Part shown: in pieces, positions 11,692-20,600 of the stretch
Layout of the letters: the number at the start of each line of letters is the position of its first letter
Numbering within the stretch: position 1 is the first letter of the stretch
Origin: a virus
Length of the DNA: 24,103 nt
Strand: one strand, 5' to 3'
Virus record (IMG/VR): IMGVR_UViG_3300017964_000077
Coordinates: 1 to 24,103 of that record
Made by a program: the position numbers and the translations under genes
Notes under the pieces: model-generated
Told to the model about the DNA's origin: nothing
The model's database searches: none
What the model saw: only the letters and a program-made list of their open reading frames with translations

Positions 11692-14600
11692 ATGGCTATT
11701 TTCAAAAGCCAGTCATCTGATACTTCAAGTGTCTTTCGTGCTAGAGGCACAATGTACAAGTCTTTAAGAGACACACCTTCATTTCAAGAAAAAGGCTATA
11801 GGTTTGCTTATAACTTAGGAACTTTTTCCGCTCTTACTGGTGCTAAGACTGGTGGAGTTAGAAGTAAGCTCTATGATTCATTAGATGCAAGAAACACAAT
11901 GCGTTCCTTGACAAATAAACAAGTAGGAACTTCAAGGTCACTAGCAAGAAGAGGTTTATATAAAGTTGCTGCAAGAGGAGCTGGTATGGCTATGAATTCA
12001 TTTCTCCCAACTGGTACTGGTTTAATAGGAAGATATTTAAGAGTAGTTGGTGGTAGAACATCTGCTAGAGCTTTAAGAGCTTTCGATACTAAAGTAAAAG
12101 GAATGCTTTATGGAGATTTTAGATTAGACGCTAAAAAGATAGACAAATATGTACAAAATCCAACATCTCAAGTTGGAATAGATTTTAGAAAAATACAATT
12201 AGCTATGCAAGCAATAGCTATAGCTAACGCACCAGACCCATATGCTGTTAACAAATATAATAGACAAAGAGGACAAATGGAACTGGGAGACGAAAAAGAT
12301 GGCGTGCTCTCTTCATTTTCACTTCAGACAATGCCTGACGAAACAATAGAGTCTTTAATGTCTAGAAAAGATATTGTAGATATTATGGGTCAAAACGCAG
12401 TTCGTGGTGGTTATGGATTAGATAGAATGACAATCAATTCTCCTATTAATTCTTTTAGAAATGGAAGAATAAACGAATCATTATATGTTACCAATTCCAG
12501 GGGTTTGGGTAATGATATAAAGAGCAATGCTTTTTCAAGAGAAGGTAAAAGAGATTCCTTAGATTACTTACAAGAATTGAGAAATGATGATTTTATAAAA
12601 GACATATCAGAAGGAGTTGTCTATGGATTTGGAAGTCCTATTAATACATCTGAATCTGAGGTAATCGCAGAATTTGCAGCAAACATACTTGCTACTGCTG
12701 ATAGGTATGGAGAGAATATAGAAGGTGCTACTACTTCAGACAATATGAAAATGATTGTTGCTACAAAAATACAAGAAATAAGAATGAGGCTAGGAGACCA
12801 AGCAGTAAATGAAATAGGTAAGATGACTGGTGTTCTTAGATATATTCATGGTGACGATAATGAAATAGCTAATCAAGGTAAAAGTTATAAAACAATTTCT
12901 AATAGAAGCTTAAACATATATGATAAAAATAATCCACGTTCTATTTCTCAAGACAAACTTGTTTATGATAAAGTTCAGCAATATGATGTAGAAGCGAAAA
13001 CAGTTACAGAAATTACTACCGACCCATCTATTGACAAAGAAATCAGGAATCAAATAAGAAAACTTGGATATGTTCCACCTGAGTTGGCTTCTATTCAGCA
13101 AGGAACATTAAAAAGAGTTGAAACAAGAAAGAAAAGAGTTCCAAGGGTAGAAACTGTACAGAAAAGCATTCCTAGTAAAGTTGGAAATCTTAAATATCAA
13201 AAACAACAAATTCAAATGTTAAATGAATCTTTGATTAATAGAGAAAACTATTTAGAGCAAAATTTTTCAGACAATCCTCAAAGACATAACTATGTATCAA
13301 ACAGAAGACAAATACAGTCAGCTATTCATGCTATGGACCCTGATTACAGTGACACTAAAGCTACAGTTGTTTATGCAGTCGGATTTGGTGGTAAAACAAA
13401 AAAAGATAAAAAAGCAAATGCTATAAGAGACGCTTATCAAATAGAATATGGTGGACCAGCTACTGACAAAAATAAAGTACTAACAAATAGAACAGATGCT
13501 TTTGTTTATACTCCATCTTTATTCATGTATAGAAGTGCTGTGGGTGCTGCAACAAAATTTGGCTTGGGAGTTAGCTCTGGTAGAAATATAGCTGGACATG
13601 TTGTTGGTGGTATGTCTAATTTAAAAATACCTGGTTCTACTTCTAATATGGATGTATTCATTAAGACTAGAGGAATGTCTGCACCAAATGCTAAGCAGAA
13701 AAAAATACTCGATGAAATATATGAAAAGTCTGTAAAACAAAATAACAATCCTGTTGTAAGAAATGGTCAAGTTCTTTTAAACAAAAATAAAGTACTTAGG
13801 AGCGCTTATGAATCTACAACTTTAGATTTACTTTCTGAAACTCTAGACGACACAATATTTGGTGGTGCTGATGTAATGAGGAGAATAAATAAAACATCAT
13901 TTGGTGGCAGAAGAGGTTTTGAAAGAGTTATTGATGATGACGTTATGAACTACGACAGACAGATAAATAGATTCATGAAAGAGGAAGGTATATATAAACA
14001 AGGCATTCCTAGTACGCAAAGAGGTAATGAAATATTTGTTGGAATGGAGTTCAAGCCAGATGTAAATCTTGACACAAGAATATTTGACGTAGAAGAAGTA
14101 CTAGATGAGGGTGGAAAAGTAGTTGGTCAAAAAATCACCAGATATAGATTTGAAACAGATGAATTTCCACAAGATGCAGATGGTAAAGCATTCTTAGTTG
14201 GTAACAGTATAAATAGATATACAAGAAAAAATGTTACTAGTTATGACTCTTTTGATATGAGTCAAACTGGTGTAGCAGAAGACTTAGACATATTAAAAGA
14301 TATGGATATGTTACGCCAAAAATTCGGTAAAGATATTAAACCTGGTGACCCTGAATTCTTAACAGTTAATCTTAGGTCTATTACTAATAGACAGCTGCAA
14401 GCAGAACAATTTACAAATGAAATTAAAGATGAACTAAGAAGAACTCTATCTTCCAATATGGGTTTCAGTAATAAAGAGATAAACGACTTTACTGATAGAT
14501 TGGCAAATAAAATTATAAAAGACTTGGAAGGAGAGGCTCAGATAGGTGGAATATTAATTACACCCCAAGCAGTACAAGTAATAAAAGAATCAACTGACCA

Positions 14601-15459
14601 AGCTTTAAAAAATATTGAAGCTGTAATTAAACAAACAGGTCCTTATCCATTTAACTACACACAAGGTAAAAGAGGTAGAAAGATTGTAGAAGATGGTAGA
14701 ACTGGCGTTGATAAAATTACAGTTAATTTTGAAGGGCAAGCTGATAGGGACAAAGCTTTACTAGACGCATCTATAACTGCAAGAGGTATAGGTATGTTTT
14801 TGCTAGATAGTGATTTAGAAGATGTTGTAGTCCCATCTAATATGAAAGATGTTATTACCCAATTAAACTCAGGACAAATAGATTCTGCACAAGCAGCAGC
14901 AAAGCTAGCAAGAAAAGGTAAAGCACAAACAAGTATTTTTGTAAGAGATAATATTATTAATACTGAAGGTAATCCACTTCCTACACCAAAGGTTTTTGAA
15001 AAGAAGAGAAATAGAATTCCAAGAGGAACAACTATGGCTTCTTATGGTAAGTCTGGTGCAGGAAATTATAACTTTGAAACTAACAATGTAAACATAATTG
15101 GTAGTGACAAAGATATAGCAACTAAAGCAAGAGCTGATGTAAATAAATTCCAACTTAACAAAGGTAGCTTAAGCAAACAAATAGCATATGTTGAATCAGA
15201 GCTTAAGAGAATAGAACAATCTAGAGACATCAATAACTCAAAAAGAGATATATTACTTAAAGCTTCTTCAAGACCTGAAATAAAAGAAGCGTTTTATCAG
15301 TATATGCAAAGAGATACACTTCCTAAAAAACTAGGTCTAAATGGTAGAGACTTGAATGTTTTGAGACAATTCCTAGATGTTAAGTTCCCTACAGGAAACA
15401 TTCGATTCAAGGATGATACTTTTGATGACCCAGACCTATTCGACGATGGAGACTCTTAA
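11692..15459 (+). CDS. Giant unknown neck-region protein (1255 aa)
   Basis: No family recognised over most of its length. It lies between the stopper and the tail terminator, where siphoviruses usually carry a 120-150 residue tail-completion protein (HK97 gp10-like). The N-terminal 140 residues are basic and rich in Gly/Arg, including LARRGLYKVAARGAGMAMN followed by FLPTGTGLIGRYLR (83-117), loosely like the gp10 pattern; this similarity is weak. The middle contains Lys-rich repeats of charged helices (RKKRVPRVE), a glycine-rich hydrophobic patch (about 605-650: GAATKFGLGVSSGRNIAGHVVGG) and further helices. The end is acidic (DDTFDDPDLFDDGDS). No Cys or Trp was seen in all 1255 residues and only about four His. 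No membrane span or catalytic motif is evident. An expanded neck, internal or ejected virion protein is possible. Only AGAGA precedes the ATG. Confidence 0.85.
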   Translation: MAIFKSQSSDTSSVFRARGTMYKSLRDTPSFQEKGYRFAYNLGTFSALTGAKTGGVRSKLYDSLDARNTMRSLTNKQVGTSRSLARRGLYKVAARGAGMAMNSFLPTGTGLIGRYLRVVGGRTSARALRAFDTKVKGMLYGDFRLDAKKIDKYVQNPTSQVGIDFRKIQLAMQAIAIANAPDPYAVNKYNRQRGQMELGDEKDGVLSSFSLQTMPDETIESLMSRKDIVDIMGQNAVRGGYGLDRMTINSPINSFRNGRINESLYVTNSRGLGNDIKSNAFSREGKRDSLDYLQELRNDDFIKDISEGVVYGFGSPINTSESEVIAEFAANILATADRYGENIEGATTSDNMKMIVATKIQEIRMRLGDQAVNEIGKMTGVLRYIHGDDNEIANQGKSYKTISNRSLNIYDKNNPRSISQDKLVYDKVQQYDVEAKTVTEITTDPSIDKEIRNQIRKLGYVPPELASIQQGTLKRVETRKKRVPRVETVQKSIPSKVGNLKYQKQQIQMLNESLINRENYLEQNFSDNPQRHNYVSNRRQIQSAIHAMDPDYSDTKATVVYAVGFGGKTKKDKKANAIRDAYQIEYGGPATDKNKVLTNRTDAFVYTPSLFMYRSAVGAATKFGLGVSSGRNIAGHVVGGMSNLKIPGSTSNMDVFIKTRGMSAPNAKQKKILDEIYEKSVKQNNNPVVRNGQVLLNKNKVLRSAYESTTLDLLSETLDDTIFGGADVMRRINKTSFGGRRGFERVIDDDVMNYDRQINRFMKEEGIYKQGIPSTQRGNEIFVGMEFKPDVNLDTRIFDVEEVLDEGGKVVGQKITRYRFETDEFPQDADGKAFLVGNSINRYTRKNVTSYDSFDMSQTGVAEDLDILKDMDMLRQKFGKDIKPGDPEFLTVNLRSITNRQLQAEQFTNEIKDELRRTLSSNMGFSNKEINDFTDRLANKIIKDLEGEAQIGGILITPQAVQVIKESTDQALKNIEAVIKQTGPYPFNYTQGKRGRKIVEDGRTGVDKITVNFEGQADRDKALLDASITARGIGMFLLDSDLEDVVVPSNMKDVITQLNSGQIDSAQAAAKLARKGKAQTSIFVRDNIINTEGNPLPTPKVFEKKRNRIPRGTTMASYGKSGAGNYNFETNNVNIIGSDKDIATKARADVNKFQLNKGSLSKQIAYVESELKRIEQSRDINNSKRDILLKASSRPEIKEAFYQYMQRDTLPKKLGLNGRDLNVLRQFLDVKFPTGNIRFKDDTFDDPDLFDDGDS

Positions 15460-15496
15460 TACAATAACTCTAGATTTATTCAACTAGTATAAACTT

Positions 15497-15979
15497 ATGC
15501 CAAATACAAGAGACCAAAACCAACCAGCACCACCTGATGCGGAAATTATCGCAAGGCAATGGGCTTTAGAACAAACTAAGATTACAGACATATGTGGTAC
15601 TAATGTAGCTACGAGATTACCTAGAGGGTCAAGCTTGCCTTTTCTAACGTTATTCAGGGCAGGCGGTGCATTAGTAAATCCAAGAAGCGACGTTCATATA
15701 CAAAATGCTTTGATTCCTATGGAATGTTACGCAGGTAGATGGGGTGGTTCTGGAAATGACAAACCTTTTGCAGATTACAGCACAGCTATGTCTTTAGCAA
15801 ATGCCGTTATTGAGTCTGCTTTCAACTATGCTAATGGGTATATAACTACAAGCGATAGTACTACTAGAGCTAAGATATATAGTTTTGAGATAGTTCAATT
15901 CCCTACAAGAATTGAAGAAGTTTCAACTGGTCTTGGCAGGTACTCAATTGCTTTAGCTATGACGTATAGAGGTGTATAG
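15497..15979 (+). CDS. Tail terminator / tail completion protein
   Basis: A 160-residue protein similar to the tail terminator group of siphoviruses, whose ring caps the tail tube and docks it to the neck: N-terminal helix DAEIIARQWALEQTKI, then LPRGSSLPFLTLFRAGG (strand following a proline-rich turn), a helix with YSTAMSLANAVIESAF and a closing strand pair SFEIVQFPTRIEE...YSIALAMTYRGV. Its place before the major tail protein fits. There is no ribosome site in the 37-base gap before ATG 15497; a weak TAGTAT (15485-15490) would put a transcript start at the ATG, but this is poor evidence for a promoter. Confidence 0.75.
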   Translation: MPNTRDQNQPAPPDAEIIARQWALEQTKITDICGTNVATRLPRGSSLPFLTLFRAGGALVNPRSDVHIQNALIPMECYAGRWGGSGNDKPFADYSTAMSLANAVIESAFNYANGYITTSDSTTRAKIYSFEIVQFPTRIEEVSTGLGRYSIALAMTYRGV

Positions 15980-15987
15980 GAATAGAT

Positions 15988-16296
15988 ATGGCAAAGAATG
16001 AAAAGAAAGTTTTGGTAAAACTTAATCCACTATTTTCTCGCAATCAAGCGAGAGATGTAGTTACTGGTATTATGTTTAATCAAATTGATGCGAAGGAGAT
16101 TGGAGAATCCGACTGGAATAGATTAAAGGATAAACAATGGTATCTCAAAGGAGATGCTTATCCCTTACTCATTTTAGTAGATTCAGAGTCTTCAGTGGAA
16201 GACAATGAACCTGAAGATGCTCAGTGGGAAGTCGACGTTGAGGATTCTCTCGAAGCCGAGAGTGTCTTGCAAGACAGTATAAGCGAAGAAGAATAA
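15988..16296 (+). CDS. Small acidic protein between tail terminator and major tail protein
   Basis: A 102-residue protein of unknown family. The N-terminal 60 residues look folded (VLVKLNPLFSRNQARDVVTG, ESDWNRLKDKQWYLKGDAYPLLIL); from about residue 66 it becomes a highly acidic, Ser/Glu/Asp-rich tail (DSESSVEDNEPEDAQWEVDV and so on). AGGAA five bases before ATG 15988 overlaps the previous stop. Position suggests a tail accessory protein; the acidic tail might mimic DNA or bind a tail assembly partner, but this is inference only. Confidence 0.65.
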   Translation: MAKNEKKVLVKLNPLFSRNQARDVVTGIMFNQIDAKEIGESDWNRLKDKQWYLKGDAYPLLILVDSESSVEDNEPEDAQWEVDVEDSLEAESVLQDSISEEE

Positions 16297-16309
16297 CAGG
16301 AGATAAATT

Positions 16310-16957
16310 ATGCCAAGCACAAATGGTACAATATCTGAAGTTATTGTTGGTACTGGTGTACTTTACGTTGCAGCAATATCCAATGACGGTAACGCATCTG
16401 GGGACTATATAGCTTTCCCAGCTGATAACTCAGGAGCATGGGCTGACCCAGCTTCTGACTGGGTTGACGTTGGATATTCTGAAGACGGCTGGACTCTTGA
16501 AATGGATAAAACATTTGAAGATATTATGGTCGCTGAAGAAATTGACCCAATTGCAACATTTAAGACTGCACAAGAAGTTAGATTAACTGGTGAATTAGCA
16601 CAAGCATCTATGAGCAACCTTCAAATTGCTCTTGGTGGTGGTACTTTCACAGAAGATGATGCTGATTATGCATCAGGTTATGACAGCTTAAAACCACCTT
16701 CAACAGATGACTTTGATGAGAAATCATTATTGTTAATTGTTGACGGTCCTGCTGGTGCTGATAGACATGTAGAAATTCCACGTGCTATTAACGTTGGAGC
16801 TTTCTCTATGGCTCATCAAAAAGCCCCACAGAAGGTTGTAGTTGCAACTGAATTTAAAGTACTTAAGCCAAAGTCTGTACAATCAACAAATCAATTCTTA
16901 GACTTGTTCAGAATTGTTGATAATACAAACGATAGCGACGTATTTGACATTAACTAA
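16310..16957 (+). CDS. Major tail (tube) protein
   Basis: A 215-residue protein, the likely tail-tube subunit. It begins STNGTISEVIVGTGVLYVAA, continues with WVDVGYSEDGWTLEMDKTFEDIMVAEEIDPIATF, a pattern typical of siphovirus tube proteins (the W-x-x-x-G-y-t-e-D-G segment and the following beta hairpin), then VRLTGELAQASMSNLQIALGG and a C-terminal EFKVLKP strand. AGGAG lies seven bases before ATG 16310. It directly precedes the chaperone frameshift pair and tape measure, the standard order. Composition is acidic with no cysteines visible. Confidence 0.88.
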   Translation: MPSTNGTISEVIVGTGVLYVAAISNDGNASGDYIAFPADNSGAWADPASDWVDVGYSEDGWTLEMDKTFEDIMVAEEIDPIATFKTAQEVRLTGELAQASMSNLQIALGGGTFTEDDADYASGYDSLKPPSTDDFDEKSLLLIVDGPAGADRHVEIPRAINVGAFSMAHQKAPQKVVVATEFKVLKPKSVQSTNQFLDLFRIVDNTNDSDVFDIN

Positions 16958-16990
16958 AAATAATAATTATGGATAAGAATGGAGGTCGGC

Positions 16991-17335
16991 GTGGCTGACA
17001 ATTATAAAGATTTCGACGCACTTGTAACAAATAGTGATGAGAAATTAGAATTTACAATGAGGGGTAAAGCATACTCTTTACCTGCACAGATACCAGCTAG
17101 AGTTATTTTAACTCAAATGAGATTTATGGATGAAACAGGCGTAGTGCCAACATCTGTAATTCCTGAATGGTTGGATGCTCTTTTAGGAAAAGATGTACTA
17201 GAAGAGTTGATTACGAATGGGGCGACATGGCCTCAATTAGAAGAACTTCTTACATGGCTACTAGAAAAATATGGTATTAGTAGTGATGAAGAATTAGAAT
17301 CTGCAAATGAAGAAGGTGATGATAGCCCAAAATAA
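16991..17335 (+). CDS. Tail assembly chaperone, short form (lambda gpG-like)
   Basis: Chaperone that coats the tape measure during tail assembly; 114 residues, mainly helical, ending with acidic ELESANEEGDDSPK. I chose GTG 16991 because a strong GGAGGT (16981-16986) lies four bases upstream; an in-frame ATG at 16979 would place this ribosome site inside the gene. The last sense codons CCA AAA precede TAA (17333-17335) and form a slippery heptamer with the preceding C, so some ribosomes shift by -1 and continue into the downstream domain. Similarity to gpG is in architecture and position rather than clear sequence. Confidence 0.85.
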   Translation: MADNYKDFDALVTNSDEKLEFTMRGKAYSLPAQIPARVILTQMRFMDETGVVPTSVIPEWLDALLGKDVLEELITNGATWPQLEELLTWLLEKYGISSDEELESANEEGDDSPK

Positions 17336-17352
17336 GTTTCTCCTTTAGAGAC
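17313..17352 (+). promoter_or_regulatory. Programmed -1 ribosomal frameshift site
   Basis: The slippery heptamer C CCA AAA (17326-17332) is in the X XXY YYZ phase relative to the chaperone frame and abuts the TAA stop. An SD-like AAGGTG (17313-17318) lies seven bases upstream, similar to stimulators in dnaX. A short hairpin, GTTTCT/AGAGAC (17336-17341 and 17347-17352) with one G-T pair, begins three bases downstream. After slippage the next codon is ATA (17332), entering the -1 frame, which stays open to 17655. Confidence 0.85.
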
Positions 17353-17655
17353 ATATTTTATAGATGGTCACCAATAGTAGCGGATTTTAAAAGATTCTAT
17401 AATATTGATAACCCAGCGTCTCTAAATTGGAGAATATTTATGGTATATCTTTCGTACTTACCTGTAGATAAGTCTCAATTTTATCAACCTATTTATAATG
17501 CTGCTGTAAATGGAGAAGAGTATACAACTCCTGAAGATACTTCACAACCTCAAAAAGGTTGGTGGAAGAAGGAACTAGACAGAAGACGAGGAAGAAATAG
17601 ACCTCGTACTACAATGTCATTAGAACAATTTATGAATGACATGAATCAAAGGTAA
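17332..17655 (+). CDS. Tail assembly chaperone, frameshifted C-terminal domain (lambda gpT-like)
   Basis: This is the -1 frame portion of the long chaperone, made by slippage at 17326-17332, giving a fusion of about 221 residues (16991-17655). Its beginning SFRDIFYRWSPIVADFKRFY and NPASLNWRIFMVYLSYLP are typical of the T part of siphovirus chaperones. The middle is polar and the end is basic (KKELDRRRGRNRPRTT) before SLEQFMNDMNQR. It has no own start with a ribosome site: ATG 17440 is an internal Met, and the frame is closed by TAG at 17323-17325 just before the slip site. It ends three bases before the tape measure gene. Confidence 0.87.
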   Translation: MSFSFRDIFYRWSPIVADFKRFYNIDNPASLNWRIFMVYLSYLPVDKSQFYQPIYNAAVNGEEYTTPEDTSQPQKGWWKKELDRRRGRNRPRTTMSLEQFMNDMNQR

Positions 17656-17657
17656 TT

Positions 17658-20600
17658 ATGGCTAATACAGCAGGTATAATAGACATCAAGCTAAGGGCTG
17701 GCTTCGACAAAGGAGCTATGAACGGTGCTGTACGTGAAGTTGGTCGAAACATGCAAATGATGACCAACAGAATAAAGGAAGCACAGAAAGGAGTTCAACT
17801 TGCCACAGCAACTGCAATACTACCTTTAGGTGCTGCTTTAGCTGGAGCCTTTGCTTTTGGTGGTGCTGCCGCAGTAAGGTTTGAAGAACAATTTGCTGCT
17901 GTAAAGAAAACGTTAGATGTATCAGCAGAAGGTGCAGCTGCTGAAAAACAATTCAAGAATATTGCACTTCAATTAAGAAACTTAGCAAAATTTACACCTG
18001 CGAGCATAGCTGAACTAACTCAGATAGCTGCCGTTGGTGGACAGTTAGGTATATCCGCAGATGAAATAGTAAAGTTTACAGACACAATACAAAAGCTCAC
18101 AGTAGCTACAAACTTATCAGCAGAACAAGCTGCTTTATCATTAGCAAGATTACAAAAGATTACTGGTTTAGCTTCTGGAGATATAGACAACTTAGCATCT
18201 GTAATTGTCAAGTTAGGTAATAACTTTGCTACTACTGAATCTGAAATTATTACTGCCGCTACTCAGATTGCTACTGCTACTGCTGGTACTGCTACAGAAT
18301 TCAACAATGCTGCAACTGACGCATTAGCATTTGCTACTGCATTAAGAGCTGTTGGTCAGCCAGCACAAGCTGGTGCCACAGCTATTATTAGACTTACTCA
18401 AGTAGTGGATAGACTTGTAAGTATTGGAGGAGCAGATTTAGAAACGGTAGCAGCTACAGCTGGAATGACATCTGAGGCATTTCAAGAATTATCTGCTATA
18501 GACCCAGCTTTAGGATTAACTAAATTTATTGAAGGTTTGGGTGACATAGAGAAATCAGGCGGAGATGCTATAGCAATACTAGAACAAATAGGTCTAGGAC
18601 AAATACGTACTAGAAGAGCAATCATGGCATTAAGTCGTGCTGAAGGTGACGGAGGTATGGGATTACTTACTGAAGCATTAGGTATGGCTAATACAGAGTT
18701 TGCAGAAAATACTGCTTTACTTACTGAAGCAGAAAGAAGATATGAAACTGTAGCTTCTCAGGTAAAAGTTTTAAGAAACATAGTAAACGAAGCAGGTATA
18801 ACTTTTGGTGAAAAATTCTTACCTTCTATAAATAATGTTGTTCAAGCTTTGGCTAATGTTTTAACATCTGTCACTAACTTTGACAAAAGAGTTAAAGGTT
18901 TGCGTAATATAGGAATACCACTTACTGCGTTGGGAGCAACTGTTTATGGTGTAGTTACTGCTTTCAAAGCTATGACTGCTGGTACTTTAGAATATGCCGC
19001 TGCAACAAATATGGCTCGTTCTGGTGTAACTGGACTTACTGACGCACAAAATGCAATGCTTTTCCAATCACAAAGTAAAGGAATGGGAGGGTTGATGTTC
19101 AATCCTATGGGTGGTATTAAAACTGGTTTTGCTGGTCAGCAAGATATACAAGTTCCTATTACTAGAGGCCCTTTTGCTATAGGTCAAGCTGGTGAAGGAT
19201 TACTAAAAGAAACCGTTACTGTACAATCTACAAGATTAAGTCAGTCATTTTTACAAACTAATGAAGCTTTAAAAAAACTTGCTAAAAGTGCTGGAACAAA
19301 CAGAATACAATTTTTAAGACAGAACTTAGCTTTTAGAGATTCTGGAAAATTTTTAGAAAATATTACTAACGCTATTAAAAATTACAATGCAACTTCTGGT
19401 CAAACAATTCTATTAACAAATCAGCTTAGAGGTGGAATGATGGGTCTTGCACAAGCTGCTAGGGCAGTAGGTGTAGCAATAAAAGGTGTAGGTCTCGCAA
19501 TAGGAAAAGCTTTAGTATTTATGGGAGCATTTCAATTAATATTCAGTGCTATAGAAAGAATTGGTGCTAGAAGAAGAAGCATGGATGAGTTTGCAAATAA
19601 TATGAATTCATTAACAGAAAGTTTTATAGAGTTAGAAAAGTCAAGAACACAACTAGAAGCATTGGGTAATCTTAGAGAAAATTTGATTGGTGATGGAGCA
19701 GATGCAAAGACTATCGAAGCAGTAGAAGAAAAAATAGAATCATTAAGTAAATCTGTAAGAGGTATGCAAGCTGCTTTCAAATTGTCTGCTGGTGCTAATT
19801 TAGAAACTTTAGTATTTGGTCAGAAAGGTGGTAAAGGTTTAGAGAATAGACTTGAAAATGTTGCAGATGATTTTGGTTTAGACAAAGATGAATTAGAAAA
19901 GCAAATCTTTGGAGGCTTAAGTGAATTAGTCACAGATGTTGCATCAGGTAAAAAAACCACTGTTGGTGATTTAATTGAATCTGTACTGAGCACAGACTTT
20001 GGAGATGAAGAAATCAATAGAGCACTTACTAATATTGAGGAATCATTTGGGTTACTTAAAGCAATGCAATCAGGAGCTACAGTACCATTCCTCACTGGAG
20101 ATATAGACATAGACGCTGGTCAAATAGATGAAGTAAATAGTATTCTCCGACTTTATAAAGATGTTTTTGATATAGTCCTAGACGATAAAATTATGAATTT
20201 AGCAGATAGTGACATCATAAAAGATTCAGCGATACTACTTCAAGGCAAAGCTAAATTTTTAAACGATGTTCAAGAACTATTAATAACTAGGGGTGCTATT
20301 ACAGAAGCACAAAAAATCGATGCAACAAATGCACAAAATTTTGAAAGAGCACAGGCTTTAGTTATGAGAAATCTTGCCGAAGAAACTGGAACTGTCGAGG
20401 AAGTTATGGGAGACATGAATGAAGAATTTATGAATTCAGAAATAGCTATTCAATCACTTTCAGAGGCAATTGACGAGTCTCTATCTCAGTCATTAGAAAA
20501 TGCAATAAACGGAATGCAACAATTACCAGAAGCAGCAAGAATTACTGCTATTGAATTTTCTAAAAACTTAGTAGAAAATCTTAAGATACAAGAACAGTTT

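Noticed and set aside
15485-15496. Leaderless promoter for the tail terminator gene
   Set aside because: TAGTAT matches only four of six consensus bases and no -35 is present; read-through from the upstream operon is simpler.
16979-16990. ATG 16979 as start of the tail chaperone
   Set aside because: It contains the GGAGGT that ideally positions GTG 16991 as the start.
17440-17655. Independent small gene starting at ATG 17440
   Set aside because: The frame is open from just after 17325, encodes the typical chaperone T domain upstream of this Met, and joins the preceding frame at a slippery site. ATG 17440 lacks a ribosome site.
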